64,000 nucleotides of DNA from Achromobacter sp. Marseille-Q4962 (GTDB lineage Bacteria > Pseudomonadota > Gammaproteobacteria > Burkholderiales > Burkholderiaceae_B). Each line of letters begins with the position of its first letter. The stretch's first letter is position 1. The DNA lies in the NCBI RefSeq assembly GCF_943737005.1, contig NZ_CALSFU010000004.1:62001-126000 (forward strand), written 5' to 3'. Made by a program: the position numbers and the translations under genes. The notes beneath the pieces were generated by a model that was given only the letters and a program-made list of their open reading frames with translations, did not search any database and was not told the origin of the DNA. Positions 54,706 to 63,136 of the stretch are shown here, in pieces.

Positions 54706-55485
54706 ATGAGTGTGCTGCCTTATCTGCGCAATTTCGAGCTGGGCGGGCAGGTCGCGCTGGTGACGGGGTCGGCGCGCGGGCTCGGATTGTGCATTGCGCG
54801 GGCGCTGGCGGGCTGTGGCGCGCGCGTGCTGATCAATGGCCGCAATGCGCAGGCGGCCCACGCGGCGGCGGATGCGCTGAAGGGCGAGGGGCTGGACGCG
54901 CATGCGCTGGCCTTCGATGTCAGCGACGATGCGGCGATGGCCCGGGCCTTTGGCCGCATCGATGCCGAGCACGGGCGGCTGGACATCCTGGTCAACAACG
55001 TGGGCGCGCGCAATCGCAAGACGCTGGCGGACACGTCGCCCGCCGAAATCCGCGAACTGATCGACACGGACCTGGTGGCCGGGCTGCTGCTGTCCAAGTT
55101 CGCGGCCGAGCGCATGGTGCGCCAGGGCGGCGGACGGCTGATCGCGATCACATCCGTGGTCGGCGAACTGGCGCGCGCGGGCGACGCGGTGTATCCGGCC
55201 GCCAAGCAGGGCCTGACCGGCATGGTGCGCGCGCTGGCGGCCGAGTTCGGCGGCCGCGGCATTACCAGCAACGCCATCGCGCCGGGCACGTTCGCCACCG
55301 AAACCAATGCCGGCATGGTGGCCGACCCCGCGGTCGGCCCGCGCATCGCCGCGCGCAATCCCATGGGCCGCTGGGGCGAGCCGGAGGAAATCGCCGGCGC
55401 GGCCGTGTTCCTGGCCTCGCGCGCGGCGTCCTACGTCAACGGGCACGTGCTGGTGGTGGACGGCGGGCTGTCGATCCAGTTCTGA
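54706..55485 (+). CDS. SDR-family oxidoreductase
   Basis: The 259-residue classical short-chain dehydrogenase has TGSARGLGLCIARAL (about residues 23-37), NNVGARN, the catalytic Ser in ITSVVGEL, YPAAKQG (about 164-170) and GHVLVVDGGLSIQF at the end. It resembles gluconate 5-dehydrogenase/3-oxoacyl-ACP-reductase-like members. The substrate is unknown. It follows the ABC operon but is separated from it by a repeat-bearing gap, so shared transcription is uncertain. It converges on the acetolactate synthase gene. Confidence 0.87.
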   Translation: MSVLPYLRNFELGGQVALVTGSARGLGLCIARALAGCGARVLINGRNAQAAHAAADALKGEGLDAHALAFDVSDDAAMARAFGRIDAEHGRLDILVNNVGARNRKTLADTSPAEIRELIDTDLVAGLLLSKFAAERMVRQGGGRLIAITSVVGELARAGDAVYPAAKQGLTGMVRALAAEFGGRGITSNAIAPGTFATETNAGMVADPAVGPRIAARNPMGRWGEPEEIAGAAVFLASRAASYVNGHVLVVDGGLSIQF

Positions 55486-55492
55486 AAGAAAG

Positions 55493-55534
55493 GGCCCCCA
55501 TGCCGCGCTGCGCGCGGGCTGCGCCGAGGGGGCC
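55493..55534. terminator. Hairpin between convergent SDR and acetolactate synthase genes
   Basis: GGCCCCC (55493-55499) pairs with GGGGGCC (55528-55534) around a long GC-rich loop, between stops at 55485 and 55538. Its loop resembles part of the dispersed repeat (GCGCTGCGCGC), so it may be a truncated copy acting as a shared terminator. Confidence 0.4.
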
Positions 55535-55537
55535 GGG

Positions 55538-57355
55538 TCAGGTCGTTTCGTCCTGATACCAGACGCCTTCGGCCAGCATCATGCGGTGATGGCCTTCGCC
55601 GGCCGGCATCATGGGAAAGCAGTTTTCCTGGGCGGCCACGGCCACATCCAGGAAGTAGGGGCCGTCGTGCGCCAGGCAGGCCGCCAGCGCGGCGTCCAGT
55701 TCGGCGGGATCTTCCACGCGCGCCGCTCCCCAGCCGAAGGCGCGCGCCAGCGCCACGAAATCCGGCAGCGACGCGTTGTAGCTGTGGCTGTAGCGCCCGC
55801 CATGGATCAGTTCCTGCCACTGGCGCACCATGCCCATGTAGCCGTTGTTGCACAGCACGACCTTGACCGGCGTGCGGTGCTGCATGGCGGTGGACAGCTC
55901 CTGGATGTTCATCAGCACCGAGGCGTCGCCGCTCACGCACACCACGGTCTTGTCCGGATGCGCCACCTGGGCGCCGATGGCGGCGGGCACGCCGTATCCC
56001 ATGGTGCCCGCGCCGCCGGACGTGAGCCAGCGCCCCGGGCGGTCGAAGCGCAGGTATTGCGCGGCCCACATCTGGTGCTGGCCAACGTCGGTGGACACCA
56101 CCGCATCGCGGCCGGCCAGCGCCGCATTCAGGCGCGACATCAGGTGCTGGGGCAGGATGGCGTCGGCGGCGGGCGCATAAGCCAGGCAGTCGCGGGCGCG
56201 CCAGGCCTCGATGCGCCGCCACCAGGGCGCCAGCCGCGCCGGGTCCGGCGCCGCATCGCCCAGCTCGGCGCGCAGCGCGCGCACCAGCGGCAGGCAATCG
56301 CCCACCAGGGCCACGTCCACCCGCACCACCTTGTTGATGGACGCCGGGTCGATATCGATGTGGATCTTGCGCGCATGGGGACAGAATTCGGAGAGCTTGC
56401 CCGTGATGCGGTCGTCGAAGCGCGCCCCGATGCACACCACCAGGTCGGCGTTGTGCATGGCCAGGTTGGCCTCCACCGTGCCATGCATGCCCAGCATGCC
56501 CACGAACTGCGGGCTGGATGCCGGGAACGCGCCCAGGCCCATGAGCGTGAGCGTGCAGGGCGCGCCGGTGTGGCGCACCAGCTCGCCGAAAGCCTCGCAA
56601 GCCTGCGCGCCGGCATTCACCAGGCCGCCGCCGCCGTAGAAGATGGGCCGGCGCGCCTGCGCGATGAGCGCCGCGGCGCGGCGCAGCGCGGACTGCGGCA
56701 GCTTGGGCGCCAGCTTGCCGGCCTGGCGGCGCGCGCGCAGGGCGGCGAGCCTGGCCCGGGCCGGCGCCGGCGCCTCGTGCGCGTCGGTGTCGCGCGGCAC
56801 GTCGAGCTGCACGTCCTTGGGCATGTCCACCAGCACGGGGCCGGGCCGGCCCTGGCGCGTCAGCGTGAACGCCCGGCCCACCACCTCGGCCACGTCGTCC
56901 ACGCTGCGCACCTGCGCATTCCATTTGGTAACGGACCGGGAAATGCCGATGGCGTCGCACTCCTGGAAAGCGTCGGTGCCGATGGCGCTGGTGGCGACCT
57001 GGCCGCTGATGCAGAGCACGGGAATCGAATCGCACATGGCGTCCAGCAGGCCGGAGGTGGTGTTGGCCATGCCCGGGCCGGAGGTCACGAACACCACGCC
57101 GGTGCGGCCGGTGCTGCGGGCATAGCCTTCGGCGGCATGCACCGCCGCCTGTTCATGGCGCACCAGCACGTGCCGCAGGCGCGGTTCCGCATACAGGGCA
57201 TCATAGAGGGGCAGAACCGCGCCCCCCGGATAGCCGAACACCGTGTCCACGCCGTGCGCGATCAGGGTATCCAGCAGGATTTTCGCCCCGTTGCCGGCGG
57301 GACGGTCTGTGGCGGGAAGGGCGGCGAGGGCGGCGGAGTGGAGGCGGTCGTTCAT
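55538..57355 (-). CDS. Acetolactate synthase, large (catalytic) subunit
   Basis: The 605-residue thiamine-diphosphate enzyme has the N-terminal pyrimidine-binding domain ([29 protein letters not shown] with the catalytic Glu) and the C-terminal pyrophosphate domain ([18 protein letters not shown] with the ThDP motif; the second residue set is GDA instead of the more usual GDG). It should condense pyruvate with pyruvate or 2-oxobutyrate, for branched-chain amino acids or as a catabolic enzyme. No small regulatory (IlvN/IlvH) gene is adjacent. It diverges from an AsnC/Lrp-type regulator with 102 bases between the starts. Confidence 0.88.
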   Translation of the reverse strand: MNDRLHSAALAALPATDRPAGNGAKILLDTLIAHGVDTVFGYPGGAVLPLYDALYAEPRLRHVLVRHEQAAVHAAEGYARSTGRTGVVFVTSGPGMANTTSGLLDAMCDSIPVLCISGQVATSAIGTDAFQECDAIGISRSVTKWNAQVRSVDDVAEVVGRAFTLTRQGRPGPVLVDMPKDVQLDVPRDTDAHEAPAPARARLAALRARRQAGKLAPKLPQSALRRAAALIAQARRPIFYGGGGLVNAGAQACEAFGELVRHTGAPCTLTLMGLGAFPASSPQFVGMLGMHGTVEANLAMHNADLVVCIGARFDDRITGKLSEFCPHARKIHIDIDPASINKVVRVDVALVGDCLPLVRALRAELGDAAPDPARLAPWWRRIEAWRARDCLAYAPAADAILPQHLMSRLNAALAGRDAVVSTDVGQHQMWAAQYLRFDRPGRWLTSGGAGTMGYGVPAAIGAQVAHPDKTVVCVSGDASVLMNIQELSTAMQHRTPVKVVLCNNGYMGMVRQWQELIHGGRYSHSYNASLPDFVALARAFGWGAARVEDPAELDAALAACLAHDGPYFLDVAVAAQENCFPMMPAGEGHHRMMLAEGVWYQDETT

Positions 57356-57416
57356 GTTGTCTATCTTAGGCGCAGGTCCGCAGAATATTTATCTTCTTTT
57401 CCACACAATCCCGGGA

Positions 57417-57439
57417 AACGCAGTAAATTCATCTGCGTT
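57417..57439. promoter_or_regulatory. Candidate AsnC/Lrp operator
   Basis: AACGCAG-N9-CTGCGTT is a perfect dyad with 7-bp arms, 18 bases before the AsnC gene start and within the divergent promoter region to the acetolactate synthase gene. Site size and position suit an Lrp-family regulator. Confidence 0.45.
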
Positions 57440-57457
57440 CTAAAGGAATTTTGGAAA

Positions 57458-57940
57458 ATGAACCTGGACAAGTTCGACCTGGCCATTCTGCGCGTGCTGC
57501 AGGAGAATGCGCGCGCCAGCCTCAACGACATCGGCGCGGCGGTAGGACTGTCGTCCACGCCGTGCTGGAACCGCATCAAGCGCATGGAAGGCGCGGGCGT
57601 GATCCGCGGGTACACGGTGGACATCGACCCGGCCAGCCTGGGTTTCATGGACACCGTCATCGTCCATGTCACGCTGGAAAGCCACAGCGAGGAAACGCTG
57701 TACGAGTTCGGCCGGGCGCTGGCGCAGATTCCGGAAGTGCTGGAAGCCTTCCTGGTGTCGGGCGATTACGACTATTACATACGCATTGCCGTGCGCGACA
57801 CGCGCGACTACGAACGGCTGCTGCGCGAGCAGCTCTACCGCATACCCGGCATCCGGCACAGCAAGTCGTGCTTCGTGCTGCGCCGCCTGAAGGAAACCCG
57901 GCTGCCGCTCAACGGCTCGCCCGCTCAACGCAGCACGTAA
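57458..57940 (+). CDS. Lrp/AsnC-family transcriptional regulator
   Basis: The 160-residue regulator has an N-terminal helix-turn-helix (DLAILRVLQENARASLNDIG, SSTPCWNRIKRMEGAGVI, about residues 6-48) and a C-terminal RAM effector domain (VSGDYDYYIRIAVRDTRDY). Family members sense amino acids such as leucine, lysine or asparagine and form octamers. It most likely controls the divergent acetolactate synthase gene. The start at 57458 follows AAAGGAATTT. Its end overlaps the convergent channel gene by 16 bases. Confidence 0.92.
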   Translation: MNLDKFDLAILRVLQENARASLNDIGAAVGLSSTPCWNRIKRMEGAGVIRGYTVDIDPASLGFMDTVIVHVTLESHSEETLYEFGRALAQIPEVLEAFLVSGDYDYYIRIAVRDTRDYERLLREQLYRIPGIRHSKSCFVLRRLKETRLPLNGSPAQRST

Positions 57941-58839
57941 TCCCTGGGCCGCGCGGGCTCGGGCAGCGGCTGCACGCCCATGCCTTCCAGCAGGTCGATC
58001 TCGATGGTGCGGGCCAGCGCCGCCAGCGGCAGGTCGTTTTCCTCTTCGCCGAACGGGTCTTCGAGCTCGTCGCCCAGCGCGTCCAGGCCGAAGAAGGTGT
58101 AGGCGACGAAGGTAACGGCGATGGGCGTCAGGTATTCGAGGGTGCCCACCAGCCCGAAAGGCAGCAAGAGGCAGAACAGCCAGGCCGTGCGGTGCAGCAG
58201 CAGCGAATACGCATAGGGCGTGGGCGTGAGGCGGATACGCTCACAGGCCGCCTGCACGCCCGCGCAGGCGGCGACGCGCTGGGTGAGGCCCTGGTAGACG
58301 ATCTCGCCGATTTCACCGCGCGCCAGGCAGCCGGCCAGTTCGCGGTTGATGGCCGTGAGGATGCCGTCGGGCACGTTGCGGTAATCGACGAGCGCGCGCG
58401 CCTCTTCGGGCGGCAGCCACGGGCCGGCCGCGGCCGCCATGTCGTGGTCGCGCAGCCGGGCGGCCAGCGCGTAGGCGAAGCCCACGCTGCGCCGCGCGAT
58501 GCGCACCCGCGCCTCGTGGCCGGCGCCGAGCACGGCCGCGCTCTCGCGCGCCAGGTTGCGCGACTGGACGATCAGCTCGCCCCACAGCTTGCGGGCCTCC
58601 CACCAGCGGTCGTAGCAGACGTTGTTGCGGAAACCCATGAAGACCGACAGCGCCAGCCCGAAGAGCGAGAAGGGCACCGCCGACAGGTGCGCGGGCGAAA
58701 ACCAGCCCTGGTGGTACATCCCGACCACGACGAAGGAAATCGCGGTAATGACGAGGATGCGGCCGAGGATGTGGGGAATGATGGAGCCGCGCAGGACGAA
58801 AAACAGGCCCAGCGTGGAGGGACGGGGACGGACGATCAT
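57925..58839 (-). CDS. Bestrophin/YneE-family ion channel-like protein
   Basis: The 304-residue membrane protein matches the bacterial bestrophin-like (UPF0187) group: MIVRPRPSTLGLFFVLRG at the N-terminus, RNNVCYDRWWEARKLWGELI (about residues 71-90), and PFGLVGTLEYLTPIAVTFVA near the end, with four membrane segments. Bacterial homologues form pentameric channels, mostly cation-selective. It shares an upstream region with the SET-domain gene across a 98-base divergent gap, and overlaps the AsnC gene end by 16 bases. Confidence 0.88.
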   Translation of the reverse strand: MIVRPRPSTLGLFFVLRGSIIPHILGRILVITAISFVVVGMYHQGWFSPAHLSAVPFSLFGLALSVFMGFRNNVCYDRWWEARKLWGELIVQSRNLARESAAVLGAGHEARVRIARRSVGFAYALAARLRDHDMAAAAGPWLPPEEARALVDYRNVPDGILTAINRELAGCLARGEIGEIVYQGLTQRVAACAGVQAACERIRLTPTPYAYSLLLHRTAWLFCLLLPFGLVGTLEYLTPIAVTFVAYTFFGLDALGDELEDPFGEEENDLPLAALARTIEIDLLEGMGVQPLPEPARPRDYVLR

Positions 58840-58904
58840 GAAGAGACGGGCGAGAAGAATGCGCTGCTCACTATACGCCAGTCGCGAGCGGCAAAGCGCG
58901 CCAA

Positions 58905-58910
58905 TATAAT
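58905..58910 (+). promoter_or_regulatory. Candidate -10 element of the SET gene
   Basis: TATAAT matches the sigma-70 consensus exactly, 28 bases before the SET gene start. The matching -35 region is poor. It lies in the gap between the divergent channel and SET genes. Confidence 0.45.
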
Positions 58911-58937
58911 CGTTTTTTCCTCATCTCCCGGCCATTC

Positions 58938-59483
58938 ATGAGCACCGCAGAAACTCCCGAGAAGCCCTGGCATGTCGTGCGCCGCTCCAAACTGCACGGC
59001 ACCGGCGTGTTCGCCGCCCGCAAGATCCCGGCCGGCACCCGCATCCTGGAATACGGCGGCAAGCGCATCAGCGCCAGGGAGGCCGACCGGCGCCATCCCG
59101 CCAATCCGGACGACCCGTTCCATACGTTTTTCTTTTCGCTCAGCTCCGGCAAGGTGATCGACGGCGGCGACCACGGCAACGACGCGCGCTGGATCAACCA
59201 TTCGTGCGCGCCCAACTGCGAGGCCCAGGAAGGCCGGCACGGCAAGCGCGTGTACATCGTGGCGCTGCGCGACATCCCCCGCGGCGAGGAGCTGGTCTAC
59301 GACTATGGCCTGGTCATCGACGGCCGCATCACCCGCGCGCTCAAGCAAGGCTATCGCTGCCTGTGCGGCTCGCCCGGCTGTCGGGGCACCATGCTGGCCC
59401 TGCCCGAGAAGCAATCCGGCAAAAAGCGCGGCAAGAAAGACGGCAAGAAGCAAAAAGACGAAAAGGCCGCCGCTCCCGCCTGA
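58938..59483 (+). CDS. SET-domain protein lysine methyltransferase-like protein
   Basis: The 181-residue protein has a compact SET domain: SKLHGTGVFAARKIPAGT for cofactor binding, RWINHSCAPNCEA (Asn87-His88-Ser89-Cys90) and GEELVYDYG with the catalytic Tyr121. A post-SET motif CLCGSPGC (141-148) provides zinc ligands. After about residue 150 it has a Lys-rich tail (GKKRGKKDGKKQKDEK). Such enzymes transfer methyl groups from S-adenosylmethionine to lysines. A bacterial target is unknown; lysine-rich H1-like proteins are candidates. The FMN riboswitch and ribB follow. Confidence 0.86.
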   Translation: MSTAETPEKPWHVVRRSKLHGTGVFAARKIPAGTRILEYGGKRISAREADRRHPANPDDPFHTFFFSLSSGKVIDGGDHGNDARWINHSCAPNCEAQEGRHGKRVYIVALRDIPRGEELVYDYGLVIDGRITRALKQGYRCLCGSPGCRGTMLALPEKQSGKKRGKKDGKKQKDEKAAAPA

Positions 59484-59514
59484 GCCACAATGGCCGCGGC
59501 GCGGGCGCCGGGGG

Positions 59515-59545
59515 TTGCGGCGCCGCCGCAAAGCAGGCGTACAAT
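59515..59545 (+). promoter_or_regulatory. Possible promoter for the FMN riboswitch transcript
   Basis: TTGCGG at 59515-59520 and TACAAT at 59540-59545 are separated by 19 bases, 33 bases before the riboswitch 5' stem. The spacing is slightly long, so the assignment is tentative. Confidence 0.35.
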
Positions 59546-59577
59546 GCCGTCTGCCGCATTCATGCGGCGCAGCAGTA

Positions 59578-59721
59578 CGTCTTCAGGGCGGGGCGGAATT
59601 CCCCACCGGCGGTATGCCATGCAAATGGCGAGCCCGCGAGCGCCCGGCGTCCACGACGCCGGGGTCAGCAGACCTGGTGAGAAGCCAGGGCCGACGGTCA
59701 CAGTCCGGATGAGAGAAGATG
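59578..59721 (+). ncRNA. FMN riboswitch (RFN element)
   Basis: All conserved blocks of the RFN aptamer are present in order: TCTTCAGGGCGGGGC near 59580, CCCACCGGCGGT near 59602, AGCCCGCGAGCG near 59631, GGTCAGCAGACCTGGTGAGA near 59663, and GCCGACGGTCACAGTCCGGA to GAGAGAAGATG at 59711-59721. The outer stem pairs CGTCTTC (59578) with GAAGATG (59715-59721). It should bind FMN and repress the downstream ribB gene. Confidence 0.93.
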
Positions 59722-59782
59722 TGCCGGCACATCCCGCCAGCGGGCGCGCGCGCCTGGCCGGCGGTATTGCGTCCGGCTGTCT

Positions 59783-59821
59783 CAGGGCCTGTCCGCAGGC
59801 CCTCGGCCCTGAAACGTTTTT
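59783..59821 (+). terminator. Likely expression-platform terminator of the FMN riboswitch
   Basis: CAGGGCC (59783-59789) can pair with GGCCCTG (59805-59811), or AGGGCCTG (59784-59791) with CAGGCCCT (59796-59803); TTTTT follows at 59817-59821. The two nested alternatives lie between the aptamer and the ribB start, where the FMN-responsive terminator is expected. Confidence 0.6.
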
Positions 59822-59849
59822 CGCCCACTTCATTTGCGAGAGCGTTTCA

Positions 59850-60575
59850 ATGTCCCATACCCAGCATCTCCCGTTTTCCCCGCCAGCCGCGCCCGGCCTG
59901 TGGGCCCAGCCCTTCGCCGCGCGCCTGCAGCGCGCCTTGCATCACCTGCGCCTGGGCCGTCCCGTCATCCTCACGGACGACGCCGACCGCGAGAACGAGG
60001 CCGACCTCATCGTGGCCGCCGACCGGCTCACCGTGCCCGTCATGGCCCAGCTCATCCGCGACGGCAGCGGCATCGTCTGCCTGTGCCTGCCGGGCGAAAC
60101 CCTGGACCGCCTCGGCCTGCCGCCGATGGTGGCGCACAACCGGAGCCGCCACGCCACGGCGTTCACCGTGTCCATCGAGGCCCGCGAAGGCGTGAGCACC
60201 GGCGTCTCGGCGGCAGACCGCGTCACCACCATCCGCGCCGCCATTTCCCCGGCCGCGCAAAGCGACGACATCGTCAGCCCGGGCCACGTGTTCCCGTTGC
60301 GGGCGCAGCCGGGCGGCGTGCTGGCCCGGCGCGGCCACACCGAAGGCTCGGTCGATCTGGCGGTGCTGGCCGGACTGCGCCCGGCCGGTGTACTGTGCGA
60401 ACTCATGAACGCCGACGGCACCATGATGCGCGGCGCGGCGCTCGAGCGCTATGCCGCCCGCCACGGCCTGGTGGCGCTGGCCATCGCCGAGCTGGCCGAC
60501 CACCTGCGCGCGCTGCGCGACGGCGGCGGCGCCCGGATCGAGGACGAAGTCGTGGAAATGACCGCCACCCTCTAG
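59850..60575 (+). CDS. ribB: 3,4-Dihydroxy-2-butanone 4-phosphate synthase
   Basis: The 241-residue enzyme makes the four-carbon precursor of riboflavin from ribulose 5-phosphate, with release of formate. Its catalytic segments are intact: [14 protein letters not shown] (about residues 44-57), [16 protein letters not shown] with the substrate-binding region, [10 protein letters not shown], and [16 protein letters not shown]. It is a monofunctional RibB, without a GTP cyclohydrolase II domain. The ATG at 59850 follows the riboswitch and a terminator-like hairpin, which fits FMN feedback control. Confidence 0.93.
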   Translation: MSHTQHLPFSPPAAPGLWAQPFAARLQRALHHLRLGRPVILTDDADRENEADLIVAADRLTVPVMAQLIRDGSGIVCLCLPGETLDRLGLPPMVAHNRSRHATAFTVSIEAREGVSTGVSAADRVTTIRAAISPAAQSDDIVSPGHVFPLRAQPGGVLARRGHTEGSVDLAVLAGLRPAGVLCELMNADGTMMRGAALERYAARHGLVALAIAELADHLRALRDGGGARIEDEVVEMTATL

Positions 60576-60691
60576 GACGTGACGGTAACGGGCAATGGCA
60601 TAATCCCGCGATGCCCGCGCGGCCCTGGCGCCGTGCGGGCGCAGCAACACGAGCCTGGGCTCATATTCGAGATTCGCCTTTCCCGTTTTCC

Positions 60692-61354
60692 ATGACTTCC
60701 ATTCCGCAGCCCCGCAAATCGCCGCGCCAGCTTCGTTCCCAGCAAACCGTGGACACCATCCTGCGGGCCACCGCCCGCGTGCTCGTCGAGCGCGGCTACG
60801 CCGCCACCAACACCAACCTGATCGCCGAGACGGCGGGCGTGAGCGTCGGGTCGCTCTACCAGTACTTCCCCAACAAGAACGCGCTGATCGCCGCCCTGCA
60901 CGAGCGCCACGACCAGCAGCGGCTGGACATCATCGACCGGGTCCTGGCGGGCAGCCCCGCCGCCACGCTGCGCGAGCGGGTGGCCGCGATCGCGGCCGCC
61001 ATGCTGCAGGCCCATCTGCTGGAGCCGGCGCTGCACCGGGTGCTCGAACAGGAATTCCCCCTGTTCGAGCACCCCCTGGAACACAGCGCGGCGGCCCAGG
61101 ATCTCCACCGGCGCATGCGCCACCTGTTCGAACTGCACCGCGACGAGATCGCGCGCGCCGACCGCGACCTCGCCACCTATGTGGCGCTGCGCATCATGGA
61201 ATCGCTGGTGAACGCGGCGGCGCAGGAAACGCCCGCCTGTTTCGCGCCCGCGCGGCTGCAGGCCGCCGCCGTGGACGCGGTCATGGGCTATCTGGGCCAG
61301 CCCGAGACGGCCGCGCCCGCGCAGCCCGCGCGCAAGCGCCGCGCGCGCGGCTGA
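60692..61354 (+). CDS. TetR/AcrR-family transcriptional regulator
   Basis: The 220-residue regulator has an N-terminal TetR helix-turn-helix (TVDTILRATARVLVERGY, TNLIAETAGVSVGSLYQYFP, about residues 20-61) and an all-helical ligand domain. The C-terminus is basic (PARKRRARG). Its target is unknown: it is 116 bases after ribB on the same strand and faces the minus-strand deoxyribosyltransferase gene. Confidence 0.9.
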   Translation: MTSIPQPRKSPRQLRSQQTVDTILRATARVLVERGYAATNTNLIAETAGVSVGSLYQYFPNKNALIAALHERHDQQRLDIIDRVLAGSPAATLRERVAAIAAAMLQAHLLEPALHRVLEQEFPLFEHPLEHSAAAQDLHRRMRHLFELHRDEIARADRDLATYVALRIMESLVNAAAQETPACFAPARLQAAAVDAVMGYLGQPETAAPAQPARKRRARG

Positions 61355-61372
61355 ACGGCCCCCCGGCCGGCC

Positions 61373-61918
61373 TCAGCCCGCCTCGGCCATGCGGGCCAGG
61401 CAGTCGTCCGGGCCGCCCACCACGATGCGGGCGGAGCACGCCAGCATCAGGTTCAGGTTCAGCCCGAAATCCTCCACCGTGTAGCCCTGCGCGTCCACGT
61501 GGCGCGCCGGCGAACCGGCCGCCGGATCGCCGGCCGCCGGATCGCCGGCCGCCGGATCTACCGGAGCGGGGACGGCGCGCGTCTGCTCGATGAGCGTGCC
61601 CGCCTGCCGGGTATAGCCCCACACGGGCTTGCCCAGGGCGACGGCGTAGCCCACCTCGAACGCCGTGCCGGAGTCGGGCTCCGCTCCGCGGAACGGGTTG
61701 AGGTTGGCCATGACAAGGTCGGCGCGCTCGATGAGCGCCACATTGGCGCGGTAGATCCATCGGGCCAGCTCGGGGCCGGACAGGCCCGCGGGCGCGGTAT
61801 TGTCCAGCGGATACAGGCCCTCGAAGCCATGGCGCGCCGCCAGCGCGCGCAGCCGCTCGCCGTGGGCCACGGCGTCGGCCCGGAACACGTCGAAACCCGC
61901 CAGGTAGACCGTGCGCAT
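61373..61918 (-). CDS. Nucleoside 2-deoxyribosyltransferase
   Basis: The 181-residue enzyme has the family patterns VYLAGFDVFRADA (about residues 4-16), MANLNPFRGAEPDSGTAFEVGYA with the catalytic Glu region, and LMLACSARIVVGG near the end. It exchanges or hydrolyses the glycosidic bond of 2-deoxynucleosides. A region with VDPAAGDPAAGDPAAGSPA at about 136-154 is encoded by tandem 15-bp repeats and is not typical of the family. It starts two bases after the flavin reductase stop, so the two are probably co-transcribed. Confidence 0.83.
   Translation of the reverse strand: MRTVYLAGFDVFRADAVAHGERLRALAARHGFEGLYPLDNTAPAGLSGPELARWIYRANVALIERADLVMANLNPFRGAEPDSGTAFEVGYAVALGKPVWGYTRQAGTLIEQTRAVPAPVDPAAGDPAAGDPAAGSPARHVDAQGYTVEDFGLNLNLMLACSARIVVGGPDDCLARMAEAG
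61517..61561 (+). repeat. Tandem 15-bp repeat inside the deoxyribosyltransferase gene
   Basis: The unit GGCCGCCGGATCGCC occurs at 61517-61531 and 61532-61546, with a third copy at 61547-61561 that differs only in its last three bases. On the coding strand it gives repeats of Ala-Gly-Asp-Pro-Ala type. The unit is a multiple of three, so copy change keeps the frame. Confidence 0.85.
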
Positions 61919-61920
61919 GG

Positions 61921-62499
61921 CTACTGCGGCTCGGCCACGGAAAAGCCCTCGCCGGTGGCGAAGAACGAACCGCCGGCCAGGTAATGGATGGAACGGCGAC
62001 CGGCTTGCGGAAAGTGCCAGCGGTTGCCGGAGAAGGCGTCGGGGGCGGCCCAGGCGGCCACGACCTCGCCGATGAACAGGTCATAGACCTGCTGGTTGTG
62101 CGGCTCGGGCACCACCTTGCATTCGAGCCAGCCCAGGCAGCCCTCGATAAGCGGGGCGCCGATGCGGCTGGCGGCGAAGGTGGCGAAGCCGCAGGCCGCG
62201 AACTTGTCCGTCCCGCGCCCGGTTTCCGAGCCCGCCACGTAGGTGGCCCGCGCCTGGTCGCGGGTGGGTATGCACAGCGCGAATTCGCCCGAACGCTCGA
62301 TGAGTTCGCGCGTGTAGGTGCTCTTGTCCACCACCACCAGCATCTTGGGCGGGCTGAAATCCAGCGGCATGGCCCAGGCGGCGGCCATGACGTTGCGCTC
62401 TTCGCCGTGCGCGGTGCTGACCAGCACCGTGGGACCGTGGTTGAGCAGCAGGTAAGCGCGCTCGAGCGCGACGGGCTGGGCGGAAGAGGCTGTCGTCAT
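61921..62499 (-). CDS. Flavin reductase-like (FMN-binding split barrel) protein
   Basis: The 192-residue protein has the flavin reductase domain: GPTVLVSTAHGEERNVMAAA (about residues 22-41), KMLVVVDKSTYTRELIERSG, FALCIPTR and VYDLFIGEVVAAW. It likely reduces free FMN with NAD(P)H or acts as an oxidoreductase on its own. It is the first gene of a small unit with the nucleoside deoxyribosyltransferase. The SnoaL-like gene lies 67 bases upstream on the same strand. Confidence 0.87.
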   Translation of the reverse strand: MTTASSAQPVALERAYLLLNHGPTVLVSTAHGEERNVMAAAWAMPLDFSPPKMLVVVDKSTYTRELIERSGEFALCIPTRDQARATYVAGSETGRGTDKFAACGFATFAASRIGAPLIEGCLGWLECKVVPEPHNQQVYDLFIGEVVAAWAAPDAFSGNRWHFPQAGRRSIHYLAGGSFFATGEGFSVAEPQ

Positions 62500-62566
62500 G
62501 TCGGTGTTTCCGCGTGCGAAGCGCCTTGGCGGGCGGGAGCGTGGCGCCCCCCGGCCGAGGCCCCTG

Positions 62567-63031
62567 TCAGAACATGGTGTTCTTGTTGGCGGGATTTTCG
62601 GGGATTTCCTGGCTTACGTCCCAGTGTTCGGCGATCTTGCCGTTTTCCACACGAAAGATGTCGACGATCGCCTGGCCGCGGTCTTCGGGCGAATCTTTCC
62701 ACAGGTTGTGGATAACTACCAGGTCGCCCTCGGCGACGACCCGCTTGATCTCCACGCTGGCCTGCGGGTGCTGCTCGAAATAGCGCGGAAAGAAATCCAC
62801 CAGCGGCTCGGTGCCGTCGCCCATATAGGGGTTGTGCTGCACGTAGCGCGGGCCCACGTAGCGGCGCACCGCTTCTTCGATGTCGCGGTCCTGGAACATC
62901 ATGCGAAAAAACGCCAGCACGATGTCCTTGTTCGAGGACGGGGACGGCTCGTCCGCATGGGCAGGCAGGGCCGCCATGCCGCAGAGGGCCAGCAGCGCGC
63001 AGAAAGCCAGTGATTTCAGCTTCATAGACAT
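62567..63031 (-). CDS. Secreted SnoaL-like (NTF2-fold) protein
   Basis: The 154-residue protein has an N-terminal signal peptide (KLKSLAFCALLALCGMAALP, cleavage near AHA) and a SnoaL/NTF2-like polyketide-cyclase fold (VLAFFRMMFQDRDIEEAVRR, YVQHNPYMGDGTEPLVDFF, HNLWKDSPEDRGQAIVDIFR). Periplasmic members are mostly uncharacterised. I used the ATG at 63031; another ATG two codons later is nearly as good. It sits between the oxidoreductase at 63137 and the flavin reductase, all on the minus strand. Confidence 0.8.
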   Translation of the reverse strand: MSMKLKSLAFCALLALCGMAALPAHADEPSPSSNKDIVLAFFRMMFQDRDIEEAVRRYVGPRYVQHNPYMGDGTEPLVDFFPRYFEQHPQASVEIKRVVAEGDLVVIHNLWKDSPEDRGQAIVDIFRVENGKIAEHWDVSQEIPENPANKNTMF

Positions 63032-63136
63032 ACGGGGACTCGGAAGAAAGGGCCGCCGGGGACGCCGGACGGGGGCCTGCCAGTTTACAAACAAACCCGG
63101 CCTTCCGGCCCCGCGGGTCCCCGATGCCTGCCGATC

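Noticed and set aside
61517-61561. Possible CRISPR-like array
   Set aside because: The units are contiguous 15-bp repeats without spacers and lie inside a coding gene.
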